A stretch of DNA of 46,467 nt from an uncultured Devosia sp. (GTDB lineage: Bacteria; Pseudomonadota; Alphaproteobacteria; Rhizobiales; Devosiaceae), in contig NZ_CAMLHM010000029.1 in the NCBI RefSeq assembly GCF_946479885.1, positions 1-46,467 on the forward strand, read 5' to 3'. Below are positions 8,974 through 17,449 of the stretch, piece after piece. Numbering within the stretch: the first letter of the stretch is position 1; every line of letters starts with the position of its first letter. A program made the translations under genes and the position numbers. A model generated the notes under the pieces. The model was given only the letters and a program-made list of their open reading frames with translations. It searched no databases and had not been told where the DNA came from.

Positions 8974-9420
8974 CTACCGTGGCTTGGCGGCGCACATGAG
9001 TACCCAATCGGCCACATCTTTGGCAATCTGTCGTAACGGATCGAGGACGAAGTCACGCTCATGCGCATAGGGGTGGGGCAGGGTCAGGCGAGCCGTTTTG
9101 ATCTCGAACTGGTCATAGGCGATCATGTCGATATCGATCATCCGAGGCCCCCAGACCTCTTCGCGCACCCGGCCCATGGCCAGTTCGACGTCGAGCAAAA
9201 CATCAAGCAATTCAATGGGCTTGAGCGTGGTCTCGATACCGATGGCCATGTTGGCAAAGTCCGGCTGGTCGGTCTTGCCCCAAGGCTTGGTGGCGAAGAC
9301 GCTGGATTGGGCGATGACCGTGATTTTCGGATGCGCCGCAATGCGCCGGACCGCCTCGGCGAGCTGCGCCGCCGGGTCCCCCAGATTGGCCCCAAGACTC
9401 AGCCAGGCCTTTGAACTCAT
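8974..9420 (-). CDS. folK: 2-amino-4-hydroxy-6-hydroxymethyldihydropteridine pyrophosphokinase
   Basis: The 148-residue product has the HPPK features SLGANLGDP at the start, SSVFATKPWGKTDQPDFANM, the metal-binding MIDIDMIAYD and LPHPYAHERDFVLDPL. It transfers pyrophosphate from ATP to the pterin in folate synthesis. The ATG at 9420 overlaps the folB stop (ATGA), which fixes the start; the upstream open frame is unrelated. It is the last gene of folP-folB-folK and ends 12 bp from the convergent ATP12 gene. Confidence 0.97.
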   Translation of the reverse strand: MSSKAWLSLGANLGDPAAQLAEAVRRIAAHPKITVIAQSSVFATKPWGKTDQPDFANMAIGIETTLKPIELLDVLLDVELAMGRVREEVWGPRMIDIDMIAYDQFEIKTARLTLPHPYAHERDFVLDPLRQIAKDVADWVLMCAAKPR

Positions 9421-9803
9421 TGTGTTTTCCGTTGCCGGTGTAGCTCGATGGCGGCTTCGCCGCGCACCATGGCAATGGGCGCCTCCGGCTTGCGGACGCG
9501 AATGACAACCCACTCAACGCCTTGAAATTTATCGAAGATTGCGTCGACGATATTCTGGGCCAGCGCCTCGAGCAGCTTCATGCGTTGGCCTTCGAAGGCG
9601 GCTTTCACCACATCGTAGACTTCGGCGTAGGAGATGGCCGTGCTGAGGTTGTCGGTGGCGGCGGCGACGGACAGGTCGGCGCCCAGTTCCAGGTCGACGA
9701 AGAATCGCTGCCCCAGCTTGGCCTCCTCGGCGAAGACGCCGTGATAGCCATAAAACCCCAAATCTTTCAGTATGATACGGTCGCCCGCGAAGCTCTGGCT
9801 CAT
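9417..9803 (-). CDS. folB: Dihydroneopterin aldolase
   Basis: The 128-residue product contains GFYGYHGVFAEEAKLGQRF and ISYAEVYDVV, both typical of FolB, and ends with the RVRKPEAPI segment shared by the family. It cleaves dihydroneopterin to the hydroxymethyl pterin used by FolK. Start and stop each overlap neighbouring genes by 4 bp, so folP, folB and folK form one translationally coupled operon in which FolB makes the substrate of FolK. Confidence 0.97.
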   Translation of the reverse strand: MSQSFAGDRIILKDLGFYGYHGVFAEEAKLGQRFFVDLELGADLSVAAATDNLSTAISYAEVYDVVKAAFEGQRMKLLEALAQNIVDAIFDKFQGVEWVVIRVRKPEAPIAMVRGEAAIELHRQRKTQ

Positions 9804-10675
9804 CTGCTGTCCCCTTCCGCGGGCGGACCATACAGCGTCGCCTGGGCCACGCGAAGAGCATCGCGGTTCGCCCTGACGTCATGGACGCGGAAGATGTGCC
9901 CGCCATTGATGTAACCGAGCACCGTGGTGGCGATGGTCCCGGCCAGGCGCTCCTCGGGCTGGTTATCGAGCAGCTTGCCGATCATGGACTTGCGCGAGGT
10001 GCCGACCAGGACGGGGAAGCCGGAAGCATGCTGGGGGAATGCCTGCCCGATTCCTGCAAGTTGCCGCAGGATTGCGTAGTTCTCAGCCAGTGTCTTACCG
10101 AAACCGAAGCCAGGGTCGAGGACCAGGCGTTCGTGACTTATCCCCGCCTGTTCCGCCCGTGCGATACTGGCTTGAAAATACCTGACGATGTCGTCGAGCA
10201 GGGGTATGGAGCGGTCCCGATCCTTCTGCCAGTGCATGGCGATGACCGGAACCTGGTGCAGGGCCGCGACCTCTGCCATCTCCGGCGCGCCTTGGAGGCC
10301 GTGGACATCGTTGATGATGCAGGCGCCCGCCTGGATGGCCTGATCGGCCACCAGGGGTTTGTAGGTGTCGATGGAGATGGGCACGGTCATGCCGGCGGCG
10401 ACGAGGGCGTCGATGACCGGCATGACGCGATCGAGTTCTTCCTGCGGGCCAACGGGCGACGAGCCGGGGCGGGTGCTTTCACCGCCGATATCGATGATGT
10501 CGGCGCCCTCTGATATCATCTGCCGGGCATGGGCGACGGCGCTATCGATCAGGTTGTGCTGGCCGCCATCGGAGAAGCTGTCCGGCGTGACATTGAGGAT
10601 GCCCATGACAACAGGCGCCTGGCCGAGGATCAGCGGCGCGCGACCGGGCAGGGGAATGGTGTGGCTGGAGTGCAT
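9800..10675 (-). CDS. folP: Dihydropteroate synthase
   Basis: The 291-residue TIM-barrel protein has all family signatures: MGILNVTPDSFSDGG, DIGGESTRPGS, PISIDTYK, GFGFGKTLAENY and GTSRKSMIG. It condenses hydroxymethyl-dihydropterin pyrophosphate with p-aminobenzoate and is the target of sulfonamides. The ATG at 10675 gives a short leader before the barrel. It heads the folP-folB-folK operon; a palindromic repeat separates it from the transporter gene upstream on the same strand. Confidence 0.98.
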   Translation of the reverse strand: MHSSHTIPLPGRAPLILGQAPVVMGILNVTPDSFSDGGQHNLIDSAVAHARQMISEGADIIDIGGESTRPGSSPVGPQEELDRVMPVIDALVAAGMTVPISIDTYKPLVADQAIQAGACIINDVHGLQGAPEMAEVAALHQVPVIAMHWQKDRDRSIPLLDDIVRYFQASIARAEQAGISHERLVLDPGFGFGKTLAENYAILRQLAGIGQAFPQHASGFPVLVGTSRKSMIGKLLDNQPEERLAGTIATTVLGYINGGHIFRVHDVRANRDALRVAQATLYGPPAEGDSR

Positions 10676-10702
10676 GGCGGTGTTCCGAGTCTGCGGAGGC
10701 TT

Positions 10703-10751
10703 ACCCCCACCGCGACCCTCCCCACAAGGGGGACAAAGGTCGACTGGGGGT
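10703..10751. repeat. Single GC-rich palindromic unit
   Basis: ACCCCCA at about 10703-10709 pairs with TGGGGGT at 10745-10751, enclosing a CCTCCCCACAAGGGGG core. The core is the same as in the 27265-27392 repeat. It sits in the short gap between the SLC13 transporter stop and folP. Confidence 0.6.
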
Positions 10752-10759
10752 TATGCCGA

Positions 10760-12529
10760 TCAGAATGGCCAGACCAGCATGAGCACCGGTACCCCCACCA
10801 GCACGACGAGTATCGAGAGGGGAGCGCCCAGCCGCCAGTAGTCGCCAAACTTGTAGCCGCCCGGCCCCATGACCAGAGTGTTGCATTGGTGGCCGATGGG
10901 CGTCAGGAAATCGCAGCCGGCGCCGATGGCGACGGCGAGCAGGAAGGCCTCGGGGGCGTAGCCCAGATCGGTGGCGAAGGTGGCCGCGATGGGCGCCATG
11001 ACCAGCACGGTTGCCGCATTGTTGAGGAAGGGGGTCACGGCCATGGCGGCCACCATGATGAGTGCCAGGGCGCCCCAGCCGGGCATGGTGCTGGCGGTAG
11101 CCGAGAGCCAGTTGGCGATGAGATCGGTGCCACCGGAACTGCGCAGCGAATCCGACACCGGTATCAGGCAGGCGAGCATGATGAGGATGGGCGCGTCGAG
11201 CGCCGAATAGACATCGCGCAGCGGGATCGAGCGGCTCAGCACCATGGCGACGGCTGCCGCGAAGAAGGCTGGCGCTACAGGAACGACGCCGAAGGCGGTG
11301 GCCGCCATGGCGACGAGCAGGATGGCGAGCGGGATAAGGCCATTGCGGACGCTGCCCAGCCGCAGGCCGCGCTCGACCAGCGGCAGGCAGTCCCATTCCC
11401 GCAGCAGCTCGGGAAGGCGGTTCATATGCCCCTGCAGCAGAATGACGTCGCCATTCTGGAAGCGGATCTGCCCCAGGCGCTCGGTAAAGCGCTGGTCGCG
11501 GCGGCTGACCGCCAGCAGGTTGAGGCCCGTGCGATCAAAGAGTGTGAGCTCCTGGGCGGTAGCGCCGATCAGGGCCGAGCTTTCCCCGATAACCGCCTCG
11601 ATCGTGCCCATATTGGCCACGTCCCTGGTTGCCGCGCCCCGCCGCTCGGAAAAGACCAGACCAGACTGGGTCACCATATTGTCGAGCGCATCGGCAGCGC
11701 CTTCGATGACCAGGATATCGCCGAGCCGCAACTTCATGTCGGGCAGGGGCGTCCGCCGCTGCCCCGAAGCGCCGAGAATGCGGATGATCATGGCGCGACC
11801 GTCGGCGGTTTTCTGAATCTCGGCCACGGTCTTGCCGATGGCGGGTGACTCTTCGGCCACGCGCGCCTCGGTGGTGTAGTTCTTGATCTCGATGGCGCTG
11901 TCCATGCCGATATCCTGCCGCTGTCGTTCGGGCAGCAGGCGGTAGCAGAGGCTGAGGAAGATGACGCCAACCACCGAAAGCGCCAGCCCGGTCGGCGTAT
12001 AGTCGAACATGGCGAAGGGCTGGCCGGTCATTTCCTCGCGAATGCGGGACACGATGATGTTGGGCGAGGTACCGATCTGGGTCATCAGCCCGCCTAGCAG
12101 CGCGCCGAACGACATGGGCATCAGGAACAGGGAGGGCGAGACGCCGGATTTGCGGGCCATCTGGAAGGCGATCGGCATCATGATGGCCAAGGCGCCGATA
12201 TTCTTGACGAAGGCGCTGAGCACCGTGACGACGACGACCAGCAGGATGAGCTGGGCGCGCGGCGCGCTGATGCCGGGCGCGAAGCGCCGGACTGCGGCCT
12301 CCATGATGCCGGAATAGGAAACCGCCGCACTGACCACCAGGGCGCTGCCCACGATTATCACGATGTCATCGGAGAAGCCGCTGAACGCCTCGGCCGGCGG
12401 CACGATGCCCAGAGCCATGGCGGCGAGCAGGGCACCCACGGCCACGACATCGTAGCGCCACCGACCCCAGACGAAGGCCAGCATCATGAGCCCGATGGTC
12501 AGAAAGACGAAGATTTGAGGCAGGGTCAT
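10760..12529 (-). CDS. SLC13-family permease with two RCK-C (TrkA-C) domains
   Basis: The 589-residue membrane protein has hydrophobic segments at both ends and a soluble middle of about 200 residues containing two TrkA_C-like repeats (around IGKTVAEIQKT and IGATAQELTLF). The C-terminal half shows MIMVAAMAVTPFLNNAATVL and PIGHQCNTLVMGPGGYKFGD, typical of the DASS/CitT group that carries dicarboxylates, sulfate or related anions with Na+. The substrate is unknown. The ATG at 12529 has GTGGA at good spacing; an ATG six bases further out is also possible. It is divergent from the phosphotriesterase-like gene. Confidence 0.9.
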   Translation of the reverse strand: MTLPQIFVFLTIGLMMLAFVWGRWRYDVVAVGALLAAMALGIVPPAEAFSGFSDDIVIIVGSALVVSAAVSYSGIMEAAVRRFAPGISAPRAQLILLVVVVTVLSAFVKNIGALAIMMPIAFQMARKSGVSPSLFLMPMSFGALLGGLMTQIGTSPNIIVSRIREEMTGQPFAMFDYTPTGLALSVVGVIFLSLCYRLLPERQRQDIGMDSAIEIKNYTTEARVAEESPAIGKTVAEIQKTADGRAMIIRILGASGQRRTPLPDMKLRLGDILVIEGAADALDNMVTQSGLVFSERRGAATRDVANMGTIEAVIGESSALIGATAQELTLFDRTGLNLLAVSRRDQRFTERLGQIRFQNGDVILLQGHMNRLPELLREWDCLPLVERGLRLGSVRNGLIPLAILLVAMAATAFGVVPVAPAFFAAAVAMVLSRSIPLRDVYSALDAPILIMLACLIPVSDSLRSSGGTDLIANWLSATASTMPGWGALALIMVAAMAVTPFLNNAATVLVMAPIAATFATDLGYAPEAFLLAVAIGAGCDFLTPIGHQCNTLVMGPGGYKFGDYWRLGAPLSILVVLVGVPVLMLVWPF

Positions 12530-12660
12530 GGGCATTCCACGGATGGCGGCCTGCGCAACACACCGCAGAACGGCGCGTATCGGCAAGTGCCAAAATCGCT
12601 CGATTGCCGCTATAGGTATGGAACCAAAACAAAATCGCGCCGAATGGCGGAGGAGACCGG

Positions 12661-13575
12661 ATGAAGCAGCTATTCACCACGCTCGGGCCGCTGGCCAAGG
12701 CGGATCTGGGCATGATCCTGCCGCATGAGCATGTGTTCGTCGACCTGCGGACGCCCGACAAGCCGGGGTATGCGCAGGCCGAAGCGGCCGATGTGGTGGC
12801 GCTGATGGCGCCGCAGATCGAGGCGATCAAGGCGCAGGGAATCACGGCGCTGGTCGAGTGTTCGACCGGTGGCGTCGGGCTGCGCGTGGACCTCGATCTT
12901 GCCGTGTCGCAGGCGACGAACTTCCCGATCGTGGTGCCGACGGGCAATTATCGCGAGCCTTGGATTCCGGACTGGGTGAGCAAGGCCAGCGAGGCCGAGC
13001 TCGAGGCGGCATTCCTGCGCGACCTGACCGAAGGGGTCGGCGATACGGGCGTAAAGGCCGCCTGGATCAAGATCAGCGCCGGCGATGATGGGATCACCCC
13101 GATTGAGGCGCGCATCCTGCGTGCCGCCGCCCGGGCGGCGAAGGCCACAGGGGCCGTGATCGGTTCGCACACGATCAAGGGCCGGGTGGTGATGGACCAG
13201 CTCGATATCATCGAGGCCGAGGGTTATACGGCCAGCCGGTTCATCTCGATCCACACCCAGGCGGAGCCGGATTTCGAAATGCACAAGGCGGTCGCGGCGC
13301 GGGGCGCCTGGATCGAGTATGACAATCTGGGCTGGGTGCCCGACGAGGAAAGCGTCCCGCTGATCCTCAAGGCGCTGGAGGCGGGGCTGGGCGGGCAATT
13401 GCTGTTGAGCCACGATATGGGCTGGTTCGACCCGGCTTTGCCCGGCGGCGGTGTGCCGAAGCCCTACACGCATCTGGTGGACGGCGTGCTGCCCAAGCTG
13501 CGGGCGGCGGGGGTGGACGAGGCAATGATCGTGCGGATTACGCACGACAACCCGTTCGAGGCGTTTGCGCGGTAG
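12661..13575 (+). CDS. Phosphotriesterase-family metal-dependent hydrolase
   Basis: The 304-residue product is an amidohydrolase-superfamily barrel of the phosphotriesterase group. The expected metal ligands are visible: HEH at residues 22-24, a candidate carboxylated lysine K137 in AAWIKIS, H170 in GSHT, H198 in SIHTQ and D252 in SHDMGW. Members act as lactonases or phosphoesterases on varied substrates, so the reaction here is open. A GGAGG stands just before the ATG. The divergent neighbour is an anion transporter, which might supply its substrate; that is inference only. Confidence 0.9.
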   Translation: MKQLFTTLGPLAKADLGMILPHEHVFVDLRTPDKPGYAQAEAADVVALMAPQIEAIKAQGITALVECSTGGVGLRVDLDLAVSQATNFPIVVPTGNYREPWIPDWVSKASEAELEAAFLRDLTEGVGDTGVKAAWIKISAGDDGITPIEARILRAAARAAKATGAVIGSHTIKGRVVMDQLDIIEAEGYTASRFISIHTQAEPDFEMHKAVAARGAWIEYDNLGWVPDEESVPLILKALEAGLGGQLLLSHDMGWFDPALPGGGVPKPYTHLVDGVLPKLRAAGVDEAMIVRITHDNPFEAFAR

Positions 13576-13577
13576 CG

Positions 13578-13614
13578 GCGAAGGAAGCGTCTGGAGGGGG
13601 TATCCTTCCTTCGC
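13578..13614. terminator. Hairpin between two convergent genes
   Basis: GCGAAGGAAG at 13578-13587 is complementary to CTTCCTTCGC at 13605-13614. It lies exactly between the convergent stops at 13575 and 13624 and could act as a two-way terminator, although no long T run follows. Confidence 0.5.
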
Positions 13615-13623
13615 TTCGGCAAA

Positions 13624-14481
13624 CTATCCCGCAAACGCCGCGCGATACTCCCTCGGCGTCGTGCCCTTCAGCGCCTTGAACTGGCGGTTGAAGTTGGCGA
13701 GCGAGTCGTAGCCCACTTCGCCGGCAATGACGCCGATAGGCATCGAACCCGACGACAGCAAAGCGCAGGCGCGGCCGATGCGGAGGCGGGTGAGATATTG
13801 GCTCACCGTCAGCCGCACGTGGCGCAGGAAGGTGCGGTGCAGACCCGAGGGGCTGAGGGCGGCGATGTCGGCGAGCCGGGCGATGCTGATCGGCTCGGAA
13901 AAGTGGTTGTGGATGTGGTTGAGCACACGATCGATACGGCCGCGATCGGTGGTTGAGGGGGCAAGCTCGGGCGCGGTGGCGGACAGGGGCATGGCGTCGT
14001 GGTCTTCCGCGAGCCTCGTCAGCACAGTCACCAGCCCCAGGAAGCGCTCTACCGGTGGCCGGGTGAAGAGTTGCTCAACCAGCGGGCGGACGTCAGCGGC
14101 TGCGGCGGGCGAAAACTGCAGCCCATTGGCAGATCGCGCCAGCATGGCGCCGACGGCCCGCAGTTCGGCATTGGCCGTGAGGCGCTCGGCCCATTCGGGC
14201 AGGAACCACATGACGAGGGCAATATGCGGCTCGGACGGGTCCGGCCGGTCGAGCGAATGCCAGGTATGGGGCAGGTAGGGGCCGATCAACACGAGATCGC
14301 CCGGCTCATAGCGGCCGATATGGTCGCCGATGAAGCGCTGGCCGCGCGAATTGAGCGTCAGGGTCAGCTCGAATTCGGGGTGATGATGCCACTGAAACGG
14401 TATGCCGTCGTCCAGGCGCCGGTTCAGCGTTGCCCAGGAGGCGCCTTCATCAGGGGTGAGACGTTCCAGATAGGGCTTCAT
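13624..14481 (-). CDS. AraC-family transcriptional regulator (N-terminal cupin)
   Basis: The 285-residue product has an N-terminal cupin sensor region (FQWHHHPEFELT and YEPGDLVLIGPYLPHTW) and a C-terminal double helix-turn-helix with ISIARLADIAALSPSGLHR and GYDSLANFNRQFKALKGTTP. Regulators of this form usually sense a small ligand. The ATG at 14481 is preferred; 13 codons of upstream frame run into an inverted repeat. It is divergent from the PhyH dioxygenase gene 131 bp away and probably controls it. An inverted repeat TGGCGCC (14483-14489) / GGCGCCA (14502-14508) right at its start could be an operator. Confidence 0.92.
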   Translation of the reverse strand: MKPYLERLTPDEGASWATLNRRLDDGIPFQWHHHPEFELTLTLNSRGQRFIGDHIGRYEPGDLVLIGPYLPHTWHSLDRPDPSEPHIALVMWFLPEWAERLTANAELRAVGAMLARSANGLQFSPAAAADVRPLVEQLFTRPPVERFLGLVTVLTRLAEDHDAMPLSATAPELAPSTTDRGRIDRVLNHIHNHFSEPISIARLADIAALSPSGLHRTFLRHVRLTVSQYLTRLRIGRACALLSSGSMPIGVIAGEVGYDSLANFNRQFKALKGTTPREYRAAFAG

Positions 14482-14612
14482 ATGGCGCCGTGGGTGCGTG
14501 GGGCGCCAGAATAGTATCAATAGTTGCCAGTCCTGGGCAAGCGGACTGCGTTGTGTCGCCCTAGGTTCATCTCATCAGCGAGCCCGAAGGGGACAGCAAA
14601 TGGGAGCCAACC

Positions 14613-15551
14613 ATGCAGCCGAACACCAAACGCGACAGCCATCCCACCACGCAGGTGGTGACCACCCAGCTCAAGGATATCGTCAAGAAGCTGCCCCTGC
14701 GGGTGCTGAGCCCGGCAGACTGGGAGCACTGGGTGACCAAAGGCTATGTGATTGTTCGCGGTGCGGTGCCGCAGGACAATGTCGAGCGGCTCAAGGCTTT
14801 GCTCTGGGATTTTGACGAGAAGGACCCCGGCGACCAGACCACCTGGTATGCGCCGCAGCGCCGCGACCACATCATGAAGGAGCTCAACGGCACCGGCATG
14901 GTGGAGATCTACAACCACCAGTATCTGTGGGACAACCGGATGGAACAGCGCATCTATGACGCGTTCGTGGACATCTGGGACATGGAAGAACTGTGGACCA
15001 GCATCGACCGGGCCAATCTAAACGTGCCCAAGAAGGTGCATGGCAATCCCAATGGCTTCATTCACTGGGACAGCGATACCTCGCTCGATCCGCTGCCGAT
15101 CGGCGTGCAGGGCGTGCTGAGCCTGGTCAAGCAGGATGGCGATGTCGGCGGCTTCCAGTGCATTCCCGAGCTATTCTACGACTTCGACAACTGGGTGAAG
15201 ACCCAGCCCGCTGACCGCGATCCGATGCATCCGGACACCACGGGCCTCAAGATCACCAATATCGAGATGGAGCCGGGCGATCTGATGATCTTCAACACGC
15301 TCCTCGCGCATGGCGTGCGGCCGAACCACTCCAAGGACCGGGTGCGCATGGCGCAGTATATTTCCATGTTTCCGGCCGATGAGGGGAACCTGGCCGAGCG
15401 CACCGAGCGGATCCGCCTGTGGCGCGAACTGGACCACCCGCAGCGCGATGCCTTCCCGGGCGATCCGCGCGATTGGGAGAAGAAGCATGCCACCACGGCC
15501 AAGCTGACTCCGCTGGGCGAGAAGCTGCTGGGGCTCAAGAGCTGGCATTAG
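14613..15551 (+). CDS. Phytanoyl-CoA dioxygenase (PhyH)-family Fe(II)/2-oxoglutarate oxygenase
   Basis: The 312-residue product shows the Fe(II)-binding facial triad: HWD at residues 151-153 in GFIHWDSDTS and a distal histidine near residue 233 in LLAHGVRPNHSKDR, with an arginine following for 2-oxoglutarate. Enzymes of this family hydroxylate fatty acyl chains, amino acids or natural products; the substrate here is not evident. The ATG at 14613 has GGGAG upstream. The divergent AraC regulator probably controls it. It ends before a paired palindromic repeat. Confidence 0.88.
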   Translation: MQPNTKRDSHPTTQVVTTQLKDIVKKLPLRVLSPADWEHWVTKGYVIVRGAVPQDNVERLKALLWDFDEKDPGDQTTWYAPQRRDHIMKELNGTGMVEIYNHQYLWDNRMEQRIYDAFVDIWDMEELWTSIDRANLNVPKKVHGNPNGFIHWDSDTSLDPLPIGVQGVLSLVKQDGDVGGFQCIPELFYDFDNWVKTQPADRDPMHPDTTGLKITNIEMEPGDLMIFNTLLAHGVRPNHSKDRVRMAQYISMFPADEGNLAERTERIRLWRELDHPQRDAFPGDPRDWEKKHATTAKLTPLGEKLLGLKSWH

Positions 15552-15575
15552 TCCCAAGGCCGCCACAAACTCGAT

Positions 15576-15661
15576 CGTCACCCTCGGGCTTGACCCGAGG
15601 GCACTGTACTGACCGGACGCCCAGCAAGTGTAGAGCCCTCGGGTCAGGCCCGAGGGTGACG
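15576..15661. repeat. Paired palindromic repeat (CCCTCGGG...CCCGAGGG type)
   Basis: Two 27-bp units at 15576-15602 and 15635-15661 are each palindromic and are inverted copies of each other with one mismatch. The whole can form either two small hairpins or one large one. A third, single copy lies near 45904-45930. They resemble REP-type elements scattered in alphaproteobacterial genomes. Confidence 0.8.
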
Positions 15662-15716
15662 GCAGGTGGATGAGGCCGCTTGGCGGGCTTGGCTCTCCCT
15701 GCTACATCGGCGCCCG

Positions 15717-16880
15717 ATGTCCAGCGTAATTCCCTTCATCAAGCGGTTCGTGCCCGGCCTGGCGCCTGTCAGCCTGGGTGAGCGGTTGCGCGCGTCCATC
15801 GGGGCGCTGATCGGTATTCTAGTCACCGGTGCGGTGGCAGGGCTGGCGCTGGGTGGCACGTCCGACGTGCCGCTGCTGATCGCGCCGATGGGCGCCTCGG
15901 CTGTGCTGCTGTTTGCCGTGCCGACGAGCCCCTTGGCGCAGCCCTGGTCGATCATCGGCGGCAATACGATCGCGGCGCTGATTGGGGTGACCTGCGCCCG
16001 CTATGTCGGCGATCCGATGCTGGCGGCAGCGCTTGCGGCGGGGCTGGCCATCGCCGTGATGATGGCGCTGCGGTGCCTGCATCCGCCCAGCGGCGCGGTA
16101 GCGCTGACGGCCGTGCTCGGCGGGCCGGCGATCCAGTCGGCGGGCTATGGCTTCGTGGTCTGGCCGGTGCTGGTCAATTCCGTGCTGCTGCTCGTGGCAG
16201 CGTTGCTGTTCAACAATCTCACCGGGCGACGCTATCCGCATCTGGCGCCGGTGCCGGGCAATCCGCATCGCACGGCTGATCCGTTGCCGATGGGGCGGCT
16301 CGGCGTGACACAGGACGATATCAGCGCGGTGCTGGCGCAATATGACCTGGTGCTGCCGGTGGCGACGGACGACCTCGAAGACATCCTGCACCGGGCGGAA
16401 ATCCGGGCCTATGACCGGCGCTCGGGTGGCGTCACCTGCGAGCAGATCATGAGCCGCGACGTGCAGTCGGTCGGCCCAAAGACCAGCCTGCGCGAGGCGC
16501 TACGGCATCTGCGCGAGCATCACATCAAGGCGCTGCCGGTGGTCGATATCGACAACCGGGTGATCGGCATCCTGACGCAGACGGACCTGCTCGACAAAGC
16601 CGATTGGGGCATGTCGGCGACCGGCTCCGGCCTGGGCTGGCGGCTGCGCTCGATCAGCAATTCCGATCGCCGGCTCAAGGGGCAGGTGGAAGATATCATG
16701 AGCGCGCCGGTCAAGGCCGCGCGCCCCGATACGCATATCGCCCAGATCGTGCCGTTCATGGCCGATGCGGGGCTGCACCATCTGCCTGTGGTGGATGAGG
16801 GCGGGCACCTGGTGGGGATGGTGACGCAATCGGACGTGATGGCGGCGATGTTCGCGGTGGCGGCGAAGTCCGAGCTCTAG
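15717..16880 (+). CDS. HPP-family membrane protein with C-terminal CBS pair
   Basis: The 387-residue product has an N-terminal HPP transmembrane domain of several helices (LLIAPMGASAVLLFA, SPLAQPWSIIGGN, MALRCLHPPSGAVALT) followed by two CBS motifs (about residues 240-385, with QIMSRDVQSV, HHIKALPVVD and HHLPVVDEGGHLVGMV). HPP proteins are integral membrane proteins, some linked to nitrite transport; CBS pairs usually bind adenosine nucleotides. The ATG at 15717 gives the usual N-terminus; a GTG at 15666 inside the repeat region is less likely. No clear partner gene is adjacent. Confidence 0.88.
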   Translation: MSSVIPFIKRFVPGLAPVSLGERLRASIGALIGILVTGAVAGLALGGTSDVPLLIAPMGASAVLLFAVPTSPLAQPWSIIGGNTIAALIGVTCARYVGDPMLAAALAAGLAIAVMMALRCLHPPSGAVALTAVLGGPAIQSAGYGFVVWPVLVNSVLLLVAALLFNNLTGRRYPHLAPVPGNPHRTADPLPMGRLGVTQDDISAVLAQYDLVLPVATDDLEDILHRAEIRAYDRRSGGVTCEQIMSRDVQSVGPKTSLREALRHLREHHIKALPVVDIDNRVIGILTQTDLLDKADWGMSATGSGLGWRLRSISNSDRRLKGQVEDIMSAPVKAARPDTHIAQIVPFMADAGLHHLPVVDEGGHLVGMVTQSDVMAAMFAVAAKSEL

Positions 16881-17066
16881 GCTCAGCGATAGAATCATGG
16901 CGCCGCTTCGGGGAGCCTTTGTGAACTGTCGCCGGTGCCTGCGGGTGTCGAATATGCATAGGGGTAGCATACACAAACAGACAAGTGCAAAGTCGGCGAC
17001 TGACCGCCTTTGTCGGCCATGCGCCTTACTTACCCCTGAAATGCAAACGTTTGATCGCCCTAGCTT

Positions 17067-17354
17067 ATGCCAATCTATCTTAAAATCATCTTTGGTCTAA
17101 ATCTTCTGGCGTTCTTTCTTACTGGGGCATTTTTCTTTTTCGAGGGAAAACGGATTGCATACCAATCGGACGGGATTCGGCGGGGGTTCGCATCATCCGT
17201 GGGGCCGTTCGGCCTAGCAACGGTGATAAACACCCGACATGCGCTGTGCCCACCATGGGTTGCCGCCCGATATGTGAGATTGCGGCTATACACGTTTCCG
17301 GCGTTCGCCGCCGAGTTGGCAGTGTTTGCAGTGGTAAGCTACTTGAACAAATAG
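17067..17354 (+). CDS. Small membrane protein of unknown function
   Basis: This 95-residue frame encodes two hydrophobic segments, IIFGLNLLAFFLTGAFFFF near the start and FAAELAVFAVVSYL at the end, around a basic middle. I do not recognise the family. The DNA from about 16960 to 17360 is visibly richer in A and T than its surroundings, which suggests a foreign origin, and no strong ribosome binding site is seen. The two clean membrane segments argue that it is coding, but it could be a relic. Confidence 0.5.
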   Translation: MPIYLKIIFGLNLLAFFLTGAFFFFEGKRIAYQSDGIRRGFASSVGPFGLATVINTRHALCPPWVAARYVRLRLYTFPAFAAELAVFAVVSYLNK

Positions 17355-17449
17355 TGTCGCCAAGACGAGCGGAAGCACGATACGTGCCCGCCTGAGCAGG
17401 ATAGGCGCCTCTCGCGCGACGCCCTCTCAATTCGAATCCGGAAAGCCCC

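Noticed and set aside
10529..11848. A 439-codon plus-strand frame opposite the SLC13 transporter and folP start
   Set aside because: It crosses two real minus-strand genes and a repeat, and its product is low-complexity.
15576..15661. Possible CRISPR-like repeat
   Set aside because: There are only two units, inverted rather than direct, and each is palindromic; no spacer array exists.
16897..17100. A 67-codon plus-strand frame behind the HPP-CBS gene
   Set aside because: It lacks a ribosome binding site, overlaps the better frame starting at 17067, and its product looks random.
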